Positions 54,568 to 64,000 of a DNA stretch of 64,000 bases are shown piece after piece. Numbering within the stretch: position 1 is the first letter of the stretch; the number at the start of each line of letters is the position of its first letter. Under the pieces are notes generated by a model. It saw only the letters and a program-made list of their open reading frames with translations. It did not search any database and was not told the origin of the DNA. This DNA is from Trichosphaerium sp. ATCC 40318. Taxonomy: Eukaryota > Discosea > Flabellinia > Trichosidae. Where the stretch lies: NCBI GenBank assembly GCA_038496445.1, contig JALMLS010000195.1, forward strand, positions 1 through 64,000, in the 5' to 3' direction. The position numbers and the translations under genes are program-made.

Positions 54568-56038
54568 ATGTTACCGTATGCTGCTTATATAGCAATATAC
54601 GCCATCGTAATAATGATAGTGGGTGTTGTGGGACCGCTATTACCCTACGTAGTGCGCAGATTTGGTCCTACAAACAACAGTAAAGCGTCTATCTGGCTAA
54701 TTCTGTCGCTTACGCTTAAATTCTCTGCTGGAGTTCTAATTAGTGGTGGTACAGTTCATATGGCTCGCGACAGCCTTTGTACGTTCTCGAAGAGTGTTTC
54801 ATACTTTTTTACCGCAAAAACATCTTCGTAACTCTACCTAGCTACGTGGGTCGCGTACTCAAATTGCATGGGACCTTACAATACAAGTATGTCAGCGAAA
54901 ACGTTTTAAAACCTTCAGTGAACTCCTCGCGTTACACGTTTATAGAACCAGCATGTACTGGCGTCAAAGAACTAACAGTCTCAAACACAACCTTATACAT
55001 ATGTCCAGGAGACTGTATGCCCTTCCCATGGTTAGTTTTTTCGACTAGAAAATGTAAACCAGATAACAACTAACTGGATGTAAAGGTGGCTATTCTCTCT
55101 AGGTAGTAGCCTAATAGTAGTTGCTATGTTAGAAGCTATATCAGGCCATGAGGATAAGAGTACGTTTTATAACTTGTACACCTATGTTATAGTCACAGAC
55201 TGTTCCTATCTTGAGAGTGTTGTTACTTACACTTACAAAGTGTGATTGTTTTTTAGGTTTTTTCGAAATGGTTCACTACTATGAACAAACGCTTCATATA
55301 AATGAAGTAGCAAAGACTGATACTGTACAATCAAGTACTACTCCTGAACCTACTGTTAAGCCACCAAGCAGTAAAAAATCAATTATCTTGTTGCTTGCAT
55401 TAATAGTGCACTCATTTATTGTTGGCTTGTCTCTCACTGGTAAGTCTACATCGGATAATATACAAAGATGGGGTATCTTTGCTGCTATACTAGCACACAA
55501 GGTAAGTGAAGAAATTTGTAGTAACACGTGCTGTGTTAACTGAAAAATAACAACAGGGTTTCGCTGGATATACTCTTGGCGTTTCGCTTGTCACAACAAT
55601 GACAAAGTTATGGGTATGTGCTTACATGAGACCTTATTATAGAATTAATTTTGGTAATGCTATATTAGTATTGGGGTATAGTGATGACATTAGCGTTTGC
55701 TATAAGCACTCCATCAGGTAAACTTTTTTTTCTTTTGAATTCAAGTTTGTTTTGGAGGAATCTAATGTTTTGATTCGTAATGTTCTCTTGTAGGTGTTAT
55801 TGTTGGTAGTACCTTAATTAATACATTGAGTGGACCATTACAACAGATTTTACAAGGTCTGTTCCTTGCTTTGGCAGCAGGGACATTTGTTTATATTGGA
55901 CTTGTTGAAATGCTTCTTGTTGATACTTTTGAACAACTCAAATTTAATGGAGTTAGAGGTTGGATCAGTAAAAGTTTGCATGTTTTGTCAGCGTTTTGCG
56001 GATTTGGTTTAATGTCCGCACTATCACTATGGGTATAA
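54568..56038 (+). CDS. ZIP-family metal transporter-like membrane protein
   Basis: ATG 54568 leads straight into TM1 (YIAIYAIVIMIVGVVGPLLP). TM2 ends GVLISGGTVHMARDSL. A lumenal loop with paired cysteines (EPACTGVKELT, YICPGDCMPF) follows, then TM3 (LIVVAMLEAISGHEDK), a cytosolic linker, TM4 (LLLALIVHSFIVGLSL), TM5 (GIFAAILAHKGFAGYTLGV) and three more helices to TAA 56038. The order, the HS motif in TM4, the AHK in TM5 and the STPSGVIVG motif are ZIP features. The usual TM4 HSxxEG Glu is Val here, and TM5 lacks the PE after HK, so metal selectivity may differ. About eight short exons. The junction near 55055-55105 is tentative. Confidence 0.78.
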
Positions 56039-56342
56039 AAATATGTACAAATAAAAATAATTTTAAACCCCGAGTTAACAACATCCACGCTAATTCCTTA
56101 ACTTCTCCTTTTCTCGTAATACCGATTTTCTTGTCAAACAAACTCTTCAAATTGTCACTTTGTAAAACAATCACCATAGCATGATAGAGGAGTTAAAGGA
56201 CTTATATTTTGCTCAACAATCAAAATAATTTTGGTAGAAAGCAGTAACTTTACATTGTCTAGGTAATGAACACTATTACAACAAACATTATATCCATTCC
56301 CAACGAGGTTGAAATACCTTGAGTTAGGTGAGAAGACTACTA

Positions 56343-56956
56343 TCAATTTTTCAGTACCATGTATGCATGCTTGTTTCCAAGGGACGCAGAGTATACTAGC
56401 CCTTTTCTTCTTTTTGTGAATTCTTCCTTTGTTATAAAGCCTTCATTAAGCAACTGAGTTAAATTGTGCATTTCTTTTTTAATGTCACCAATATCAGTAA
56501 TTAAAATGGGACTGACACTAGAAATAGGTAAGCTGAGAGCTTGGCTACGTCAGTTTTGTTTTTTGAAACGGCGTGAAAAGCTGCGTGAAATTTCATAATT
56601 TAACGGGTGTGATCAGTTGCGAAGCTATTGTCAAGAGCTAGCAGCACCTCTACCCCCTTTGGCGGCCCTATGAAAAAATAAATACCTCGATACACTTTCG
56701 GTATAATCACGTGATTCTGTACTAATACTATCAGTTAATTATTCAGCTATTTTGCGTACCTGTTGATATAGGTTGTATCTTGTGCCGATTCAATTGGCTC
56801 TAGCGTAGAAGTTAATTCTGGTGCGTTAGGATTTCTTTTAACTTCAGCGTCTGTGCGCTGCATTGAGCGATGAGCTAATACATGAATAGCACAATTTAAA
56901 CTCGTTTGCATACGAGCTGGCTTTAATCCAGCTTTTCCTCTACCAAATAACCGCAT
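56343..56956 (-). CDS. Protein with C-terminal SHOCT-like segment
   Basis: Exon 1 is 56956-56761 (ATG 56956-56954) and encodes MRLFGRGKAGLKPARMQTSL plus a helical stretch, ending before GTACGC. The start faintly resembles IST1-type ESCRT proteins, which I do not rely on. The last exon (about 56520-56343, TGA) encodes IGDIKKEMHNLTQLLNEGFI then TKEEFTKRRKGLV. This matches the SHOCT pattern (short C-terminal helix pair, usually oligomerising). A middle exon around 56560-56675 is likely but its phases do not close in my reading. Likely cytosolic, function unknown. Confidence 0.5.
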
Positions 56957-57113
56957 TGTAGTAGTTACTGGAGGTAAGCTGTCAGCATATTAACTTTTAG
57001 TTTGAGATTGTTAATTGTAAAGTCTTGAGCTTTCTGCTCTGGTAAAAATATGCACTTCACCGTTTTCTAATTTGGTAAACACGTGCTCTTCTTAGTATAT
57101 AAAATACAACAAC

Positions 57114-58366
57114 ATGTTTCAGTTACTTTTAGTTTGTCTCTTAATTTCAATAGTACATTCGTCGGCCCAAGACGTATGTGCGTCTGCAGGCACGTGAAAC
57201 CAATAAATCAATTAAGCACCTCTTATTCTCGCTGTGCCTAACCTTGTACGCTTATACTTATGCATACGAGTTTATAGGGAATTGTATCCTCAACAGTTGC
57301 CCAAATTTATCAGACGCATACGCTTGTGCCAATGCTGGAGATGGACAAGAGTGTTTTTTCTGTTGTCAACCTTTTTTGGGCACGTTTAGGATTTGAGTTC
57401 AAATTAACACCAATAGGCACATCTAAACTGTGCAGATGCAGTAATCGCATAGGCAATACTTGTGAGGCTACGTTTCAGCTGCAGAACCCCTCAGCGTGTC
57501 AAAATTTCAGAGCTTCCGCAGGTATGATTTTAAACATACAAATACAATGACGTTTTTAGTACCACACATCCAACAGTTGCCCAGAAGTATCAGATGGAGA
57601 TGCTTGCGCCAACGCTGGAGATGGACAAGAATGTTTTTTCTGTTGTCAACCTTTCTTGGGTACCTTTCGGACAATGTTTTGCGCTCTAATTAACACCAAT
57701 AGGCACTTCTAAACTGTGCAGATGCAGTAATCGCATAGGCAATACTTGTGAGGCTACGTTTCAGCTGCAGAACCCCTCAGCGTGTCAAGACTTCAGATGC
57801 GGCAATGATACAGCTCCTCCACCTGCACCGACCATGCCCGTTGCACCTTCAAAAGATCCCTGTGCTTCTGCAGGTATGATTTTAAACTTACAAATTTTCG
57901 TCCTTTGACAATGACTTTTCTTTGTTTTTAAGTACCACGTTTTGTACATTTATTTATTGGTTTTTTTTAGGAAATTGTGAAGCCAACAGTTGCCCAGAAG
58001 TATCAGATGGAGATGCTTGCGCCAACGCTGGAGATGGACAAGAATGTTTTTTCTGTTGTCAACCTTTCTTGGGTACCTTTCGGACAATGTTTTGCGCTCT
58101 AGTTAACACCAATAGGCACTTCTAAACTGTGCAGATGCACTAATCGCATAGGCAATACTTGTGAGGCTGTGTTTCAGGCACAGAACCCCTCAGCGTGTCA
58201 AGATTTTAGATGTAAAAATGATACAGCTTCCCCAACCACATCTCCAATCGTACCCATAGGCGTTACGGTGGCCCCAAATACATCAAAGGCAGTCTTAAAA
58301 CAAAGTATTGTGTACAATCACCTGGCTCTCCTTTCAGTCACCATTGCATTGCTAAAGTGGTTGTAG
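57114..58366 (+). CDS. GPI-anchored cysteine-module surface protein
   Basis: Exons with closing phases: 57114-57189 (signal peptide LLLVCLLISIVHSSAQ), 57278-57379, 57417-57521, 57703-57873, 57971-58072, 58116-58366. A module of two exons is repeated. Half a reads SDAYACANAGDGQECFFCCQ and half b reads SKLCRCSNRIGNTCEA. Module 1 and module 3 are complete. Module 2 keeps half b, but its half a (about 57577-57659) has lost its acceptor and first codons. Pro/Thr linkers follow modules 2 and 3. The C-terminus ends in a hydrophobic helix (YNHLALLSVTIALLKWL) with no tail, typical of a GPI signal. Probably a cell-wall or surface protein. Two introns in module 1 have GC donors. Confidence 0.75.
57278..58200 (+). 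repeat. Tandem duplication of a two-exon cysteine module (three copies)
   Basis: Copies span about 57278-57530, 57560-57900 and 57971-58210. Exons and introns are both duplicated. Long stretches of copies 2 and 3 are identical (for example TGCCCAGAAGTATCAGATGG onwards). Copy 2 lacks about 50 bp covering the end of the preceding intron and the first codons of half a. Copies 2 and 3 have GTACCT donors where copy 1 has GCACGT. Confidence 0.8.
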
Positions 58367-58786
58367 ATTGTTTCTTAATAAAACTCATAAACGATAACAA
58401 AGTACTGCTATTTTTGTGCTTTACGAAAAAGTATCTTTGTTTTCTAGACAAATTCTACCAAAAAGTTTCAACCAGTAGGTGTAAAGTGTGAATCGAGAGT
58501 CATTGTTATATTAAATTCAATAACTAAGATAAGCAAACCAGCAAAGACTTCGTAAATGACAGACCGTTTACAATATCCACCAGTTTCATATCTTAATTGT
58601 TGCGAAAACGTAACATCTTATCCACCCAAACTATTCACTGAAAATCTATATTTACTGATCTTGTATCCCAGATGTAGTTAGTTTAGACTAACGACGTTAT
58701 AAACCCAGGACCACTTTACAACGTGACCGGTCAAGCACAAAAAATAAAACAACTTTAGTATAAAAGGGAAATAACTTCTTTATTTC
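58367..58786. other. Intergenic between convergent genes
   Basis: 420 bp holding two facing 3' ends. No ORF or repeat recognised. Confidence 0.4.
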
Positions 58787-59545
58787 TTATGCTGTACAAG
58801 CGCAATCTCCGTTATTTGGGAGAATGACATTAGCGCTAGCGCTATCTCCATCAATGAAAGCAGAACCATTGTAGCAAAAGTGAAACCCGTTGTAGACGTA
58901 GAATCTTGTGAATCTCCAACCGTCGTTGCTAAAGTTCTTGACTTCAAGACCAGAGAAAGTTTTCAATGAATCTTTAACAGGCGCAGTCATAAAGAAGTGG
59001 TCGACAGCACCGGTTTTAAAGTCATCGACACGAGTGTCATCAATGTTAGCACTCCAATCTGAGGTTGTATTGTCAGAATAGACATATCTGTATCGAATTT
59101 GACCGTCCGTTTTATCATGTGCACCGGTACCGGTTTCTGTCATGATAAAAGTATCTTCTGTGGTTACTACCTCTTTTTTTAGTGTATCACCTGAAGCACC
59201 TCCTGTAATTAAGGTACAGTCGTTCATCATGAACAAGTTACAGACAGAATTGTAGTAACTTGTGTAGAAGTTACATCTTGTGTCATCAGTGCACATTTGC
59301 TCGCATTCTGCTTTTGTGACAGAGGTATCGCTAGGGAAAGTACATTCTCCAGAACCTCCTACCCAGTCACAGTTGGTTACTGTTGAACCTGCGTAATAGC
59401 CATTACAGTAAACAAACTGTCCTGCGTGCATGTCTTTACGACATCCTTGGCATGTTTGGGTTGAAGCTGTTGAAAGTGGCGTGTATGTTACTGATGCAAC
59501 AACAACAGATACAAGGGAAAGGAGAATAATGAGTTGTTGTGTCAT
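58787..59545 (-). CDS. Secreted protein with PAN/apple-like cysteine domain
   Basis: I start at ATG 59545-59543, where MTQQLIILLSLVSVVVASV forms a clean signal peptide. The frame is open 63 codons further upstream, but that N-terminus is Lys/Thr-rich and would bury the signal. The product is 252 residues. Residues about 35-115 hold eight or more cysteines with an apple/PAN-like spacing (TKAECEQMCTDDTRCNFYTS, then CNLFMMNDC). The C-terminal half is beta-rich (QIRYRYVYSDNTTSDW, VKNFSNDGWRFTRFYV), resembling a PLAT or lectin-like sandwich, and ends with Cys-Ala-Cys-Thr-Ala. Intronless. Likely an extracellular carbohydrate- or protein-binding protein, which is inference. Confidence 0.72.
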   Translation of the reverse strand: MTQQLIILLSLVSVVVASVTYTPLSTASTQTCQGCRKDMHAGQFVYCNGYYAGSTVTNCDWVGGSGECTFPSDTSVTKAECEQMCTDDTRCNFYTSYYNSVCNLFMMNDCTLITGGASGDTLKKEVVTTEDTFIMTETGTGAHDKTDGQIRYRYVYSDNTTSDWSANIDDTRVDDFKTGAVDHFFMTAPVKDSLKTFSGLEVKNFSNDGWRFTRFYVYNGFHFCYNGSAFIDGDSASANVILPNNGDCACTA

Positions 59546-60859
59546 AGTTAGGTAAGTGACAATTATGGACCCTTTTTTAGAAGTCGTTTTTTCGGGTTTT
59601 TTCTCAGTGTTTGTTTCTATTTTGTTCATTTTCCGTGCAATGAAAGAGCATGCAACGGTTTTTAAATAGGGTTTGTATTTGTGTATATGTGTTCTTGTAA
59701 AAACACAAAGAGATTTATTGTTAATCAAATTCACTGATCGTTTTGCAACATTATCAATATCTCATGACTGACCTGTAGATGCTTGTTACGCTTAGAATAG
59801 GCGATAGTAAATTTATTAGGCTGTTTGCCTAGTGTAGTATAAAACAAATCCCATACACGAATGTGTTGATAGCCTGTTTACTCCTGCACGTCGCTAAATA
59901 GATTGTAACGGATGAAATATAAGTATTTGAGCGCTGTGGATACAAGTAACTGGAGTTAACTTGGTAAGTTCACGACACGTTGCAAGGTAAGGCAGAGGTA
60001 CTGCCTGTTTCTAAGGCAACGGAAATTTATTCCGTTAGTGTAAAAAGGCTTATCAAAAACCTCTGCGCTAAACACAATTTATTTTGGCAAGTTAAAAGCC
60101 GTAGTTTTACGAATTTACAGCCATGTGATAGCGTTGAGCTATACCTACGTTTTGTACATGTTCCACAGTATTGTGTCTACTATTAGCCGTAATATAAAGT
60201 TGCTAGCTTACATTTGTGAATTGCAAGTATTATCTTTGTTGCCACGTTGTAGCGGAGAGGCAATCCAGCACAGTACCAATGTTAAGCAAATTTCAATGGA
60301 TGTACACAATAAATATTTGTCTCACATTTTAGGCTACTCCAATGAAGTTCAAATTTCTACATTGATTTAATTAACAACAATCAAAACTTAGTAGGGCAAT
60401 TCTATCGTTTAGCGGGATGCATTGAGTCGCTAGAGGCCGAAACAATAATCACGTTCCGCCTGTTGTGAATCTGGCCTGTAGTATATTGCTTTGAGTGGTA
60501 CACTGCCTTTGACAAGTAGAATGTTAGGAAGTTGTGGTACTACGATTGTAGGCAGCATCGCTTTTGAGACAGCTTCGAAAATTACGAAATTTGTGTTTTT
60601 TTATATTTACGTGATTTCGAGAATCTTTGAGACGTTTTTAATCACCTCAGACCGTCTTTGCTATTTTGAACGTGTAGCTAGTATTCTATTATTATAGCCA
60701 GAAAAATCTTTTTGCAATTCGTTCTTGTTGTGCCGAGAAAAAGTACCGACAGTCAAAGCAATTTTTGAAAAAACACTTTTTAAATATTTCGCATTTCTGA
60801 AACTGTCCCAAAAGCGACAAGTACGCTGGGGTTAAGATTTCTACTGGAGTACTTCTGTG
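59546..60859. other. Gene-poor intergenic stretch
   Basis: About 1.3 kb. ORFs at 59980-60186, 60125-60370 and 60491-60697 are short, unsupported by splice sites, and unlike any family I know. It separates the PAN-like gene from the F-box/LRR gene. Confidence 0.4.
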
Positions 60860-63800
60860 ATGGCCAGGTATTGGACTGTTGACGAGGTGTGCGGATGGCT
60901 TGAAAGCGTGGGTCTTGGTGACATCTCAAATGACGCAAAGTACGTTTATTACAATCAACATGAACTAAAACGTGATAAGGAGGCTTGAATTAAACGGAAA
61001 ACAGCTGATGGCGTTAACGATTGCCAAAACAAGTGAAACAATGTCCATCAGCCCTGGTACGCTCTAAAAACGCGTAACAAGGTGCTTTTGTTAACGTTCA
61101 AGAAGATTTACAAGAATCTCTTTTCCTTGAGATCTCCAAACTACGGAATATCCTCTATTCAAAGCAAACACTTGTCTTTACATTAAAACCTGTGCGTGTT
61201 GTTAAAATTGTTTCGAGATAATTTTTTTTCGAGTGTTCCTTTCTGCGCTATTGGTTGGTTTCCACTAATTTCTGAATAGGAAAAAATCATAGGTGCCAAG
61301 ACATCTTCAATAACACATGATAAAAAATGTCTTCCGGAAGAGAAACACCCAATTTCATCATACACAGATGAAGGTGAAGAATCATTGTCAAATGAAGCAC
61401 TACCGTCTAAGAGAAGGCAAAATGTTTTCCCAAGCTCAAACACATCATCATGTGTATGTCATCTGCATTCCGTTGAGTAAATACTTACTTGTGTTCACAA
61501 GGTAAATGACAAAGTACCATTGGAAGTGATTATCCACATATTAAGCTGTCTAACAATTTATGATCACAAGGCATGTAAATTAACATGCCAATACTGGCTT
61601 GAGATATGCCAAAGATACCTCTTTAGAAGTGTCACTATTTCAGGTATTACGTTTTTTAACCCCTTCAAGTACCTTACCTTATTTATAATAATACAGACGA
61701 ATGTCCTATTGAATCAGTTACAAGCAAACAATCCATTACTTCCTTAATTATCACACACAATAATGACTTGGAGAAATTGAAAAAGATGGCAGGAGACTTT
61801 ATTAACCTTCAATCTCTGGTATGCTTTTTGAATGTAGCTATTTGTTATAATACTCTTCTAATGAACAAGTGTAGACAACCAAAGCCTCAAGCAAAATTGT
61901 ACTAGAAAAAAGCAGCCTGTTCAATTTCTCTTTGAAGGAGTCGTGGGAATGGTTTGGTGAGGTAATGGCCAAGTGTCCTATAACATACCTTAAGATCTTG
62001 GATAATTTTACCTGTGATAAGATTCTTAAATGTGGGGACAGGCAACTACAACGTTTGAAGTGCTTGGTGTACACAACTAACAATGAAAATTGGGATGTGT
62101 TCAGCAATTTACTAAATCAGTACTTTACATGTTTTATTTTTACAATTCTAACGTCCTAATTAAAGGTTGGTTCACTTGGAGATAAATACCAAAGATATGC
62201 CAATCCACCAAAAATCAATGCTTGCTTCATTCCAAAAAATGTCAAACCTAAAGACACTTCAATTTTACTTGAATAACAGGGCTAGAGGTGGTTACAAATT
62301 GATTCTACCACAAGTAACGTAAGTATATTCTTGGTTCACCCTTCACTCTAGTCTAAAGAATATTTAGAGCATTGAAGATTTCTGCTTGTGATCAAGCCAT
62401 AATAGCACAGTTTACAGTACCTAATCTGACTGTACTCTCACTTTATAAAATTCGCAGTGATGCCTTGGTACAGGTGTGTTACTTTTACCCCACCATGGCG
62501 TAACATCTAATACTGTTGTATCTCTAGGCATTTCCTGAGATCATTAACAAACTTAAAATATTGCAAGTAATACAAAGTCAACTACCAGAATGTATTGAAT
62601 CGAATACACTTCAGATTTTTGACTGTGACTACTGTCCAGAGCTTGTACGCCACTACAAAGTCATACTGTTGTCTTCATACTTTAATAACTTTTACACAGA
62701 AAAGGCTCTATGCGCCACACCTTAAACAAGTGTGTTTAAAGCATAAATTGCAAGTGTACTATCCAGAGCTTGAAATTGGTTCACTTACACCTTGTGGCTA
62801 TACAAAGATTCGGTGGGGCGGAAGATACTATCCAAAAGATCCCAAAGAATTACTTACTTCATCTCTGAAAGTACTGCACTTGAAGTCACTAGTGTATGAT
62901 GATGCACCCATTAGTGTTCTGTCATTGTCATCATTGGAAGTTATTTCATTACAAGATGGAGATGGCATTTATAATATCAAGAACTTCCCAACATTAAAGT
63001 ACCTTACTTTTGGCGGTTGTCCACTCAATGCTTGGAAGATATCTCATGATAAACTTGAGTACATTGAGAAAAAGAAAAAAGCTGACTCTGAAGATGCTCA
63101 CTGCCCAAACTTAACTTTTATAGATTGTCCTTTACTGGTATGTTAAACTCCTTTTATAAGTCTAATGGAAGCTATTTAGAAAGAGCTATATATTGAAAAA
63201 TCTGTATTTCCCGGCTTTTCACAGAGAACAAGAAATATAAGACATCTTGAGATCAAAAACATTTCTCACTTCAATTGCCGAGCAATCAAAAAAATGATGA
63301 AGCTTGAAACACTCATCATTGAAAGTGTTGATTGTGGTCATGAATTATACATTTCCAGTACAAGTCTCAAAACATTGAGTATGTAATTATTTCAATATTA
63401 TTGTTACTGACTTACACAACTTGTAGAGGTAAGATACTGTGACGCAGTGCATGTTGAGTTGAAAACACCTCTGTTATGCTTTCTATCTTTGACTAATTTA
63501 AACAATATTGAAACTATCACTTGGGGTAGTAAACCAATGTGTAATCTCAAGACAATATTGGTTGATTATACATATCTTGATGATCGATCATTTGAAGGAC
63601 CTTTTGATAACTTCCCGTTCCCTTCTTTATTGTTTTTGAGTCTATATTGCACAGCCACAACATCAGTGACATTGTCCAAGATTGAAAAGAATTGTCCTCA
63701 TATCAAAATGGTACAGTCGTAGTACACTGCTTATTTCACTCACAATACTTACAGATAAATTATTATCATTACAGTAGTACCAAAATGGATAAAGAAATTG

Positions 63801-63997
63801 AAGCAATCATCACACAGATAACAGGACAGAGGATATACCACGTGGCATCTAAAGACAAACCAAAAGCACCAATAGATCAACCATTATGCAAGAAAGCACA
63901 AGAGTATATGAAGATGTTGGACACCAACACTTGGACGCCATTTACACCTTTTAAAGAAAAAGAAATGGAGTATCAAGAATTTGACTTTGTAGAATAG
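60860..63997 (+). CDS. F-box/LRR protein, inverted paralogue of the gene at 34.2-37.5 kb
   Basis: ATG 60860 begins MARYWTVDEVCGWLESVGLG, the SAM-like segment, ending at a GTACGT donor. Further exons: LFLEISKLRNILYSK (about 61103-61170), an acidic Ser-rich linker (61281-61450), the F-box at 61502-61643 (VPLEVIIHILSCLTIYDHKA), LRR exons to about 63709, and a last exon near 63765 to TAG 63997 with AQEYMKMLDTNTWTPFTPF. LRR exons match the minus-strand copy at DNA level, including exact runs such as the one coding ASFQKMSNLKTLQF. Linker and SAM exons have diverged much more. It should be an SCF substrate receptor. The start of the chain has an unresolved phase, as in the other copy. Confidence 0.75.
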
Positions 63998-64000
63998 GTG

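Noticed and set aside
60980-61035. In-frame TGA after the SAM-like segment of the plus-strand F-box/LRR copy, suggesting a pseudogene
   Set aside because: A GTACGT donor precedes it at the same place in both copies, so the stop is probably intronic.

Overview
This is nuclear DNA of an AT-rich unicellular eukaryote. Nearly every gene has many short introns (about 24 to 190 nt). Donors are mostly GTACGT, GTAAGT or GTATGA-like, and acceptors are plain YAG. The gene content is eukaryotic: a complete GCN2-type eIF2-alpha kinase, Arf-family GTPases, F-box proteins, ammonium and ZIP-type transporters, and secreted or GPI-anchored surface proteins. The threonine/proline spacer with repeated APTNAPT units in the 41.6-44.4 kb gene is common in stramenopile-like protists, but I cannot place the organism from sequence alone. 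I found no tRNA, rRNA, transposase or CRISPR.

Layout. 1-1805: 3' end of an unrecognised multi-exon gene. 2.3-9.9 kb: gene-poor, with one small minus-strand gene, a decayed or hard-to-model locus and a MORN-variant repeat protein. 9.9-18.3 kb (minus): a basic hypothetical protein, a tandemly duplicated phosphoserine phosphatase in one polypeptide, and a secreted JmjC/cupin-8 protein. 18.8-24.7 kb (plus): ammonium transporter, a PA-domain multi-TM protein, and an Arf-like GTPase with an abnormal switch II. 25-31.7 kb (plus): MORN-variant protein, F-box/LRR protein, sequon-repeat surface protein and an unknown. 32.2-33.9 kb: divergent pair of a His-rich secreted protein and a second abnormal Arf-like GTPase. 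34.2-37.5 kb (minus): F-box/LRR gene whose inverted paralogue sits at 60.9-64.0 kb (plus). 37.7-46.2 kb: small secreted protein, TPR/coiled-coil/ankyrin protein, type I membrane protein, third MORN-variant locus. 46.5-54.1 kb (minus): GCN2. 54.6-59.5 kb: ZIP-like transporter, SHOCT-tail protein, GPI-anchored cysteine-module protein, PAN-like secreted protein.

Themes. (1) Five or six putative F-box or F-box-like adaptors carry LRR or MORN-variant repeats, an unusually dense repertoire for 64 kb. (2) Non-canonical GC-AG introns recur. Six are supported by reading frame; five of their donors begin GCACG (four read GCACGT), and two are proved by comparison with GT donors in tandem copies of the same module. 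(3) The palindrome TCACGTGA is strongly over-represented in introns and intergenic DNA. (4) Several families keep a fold but have lost catalytic residues (first HAD domain of the SerB fusion, both Arf-like switch II regions, first kinase domain of GCN2). Nutrient genes (ammonium transporter, serine synthesis, GCN2 amino-acid sensing, ZIP-like) sit together, but nothing here shows they are co-regulated.

Exon boundaries were derived by hand from frame continuity and family alignment. Where phases did not close I say so.
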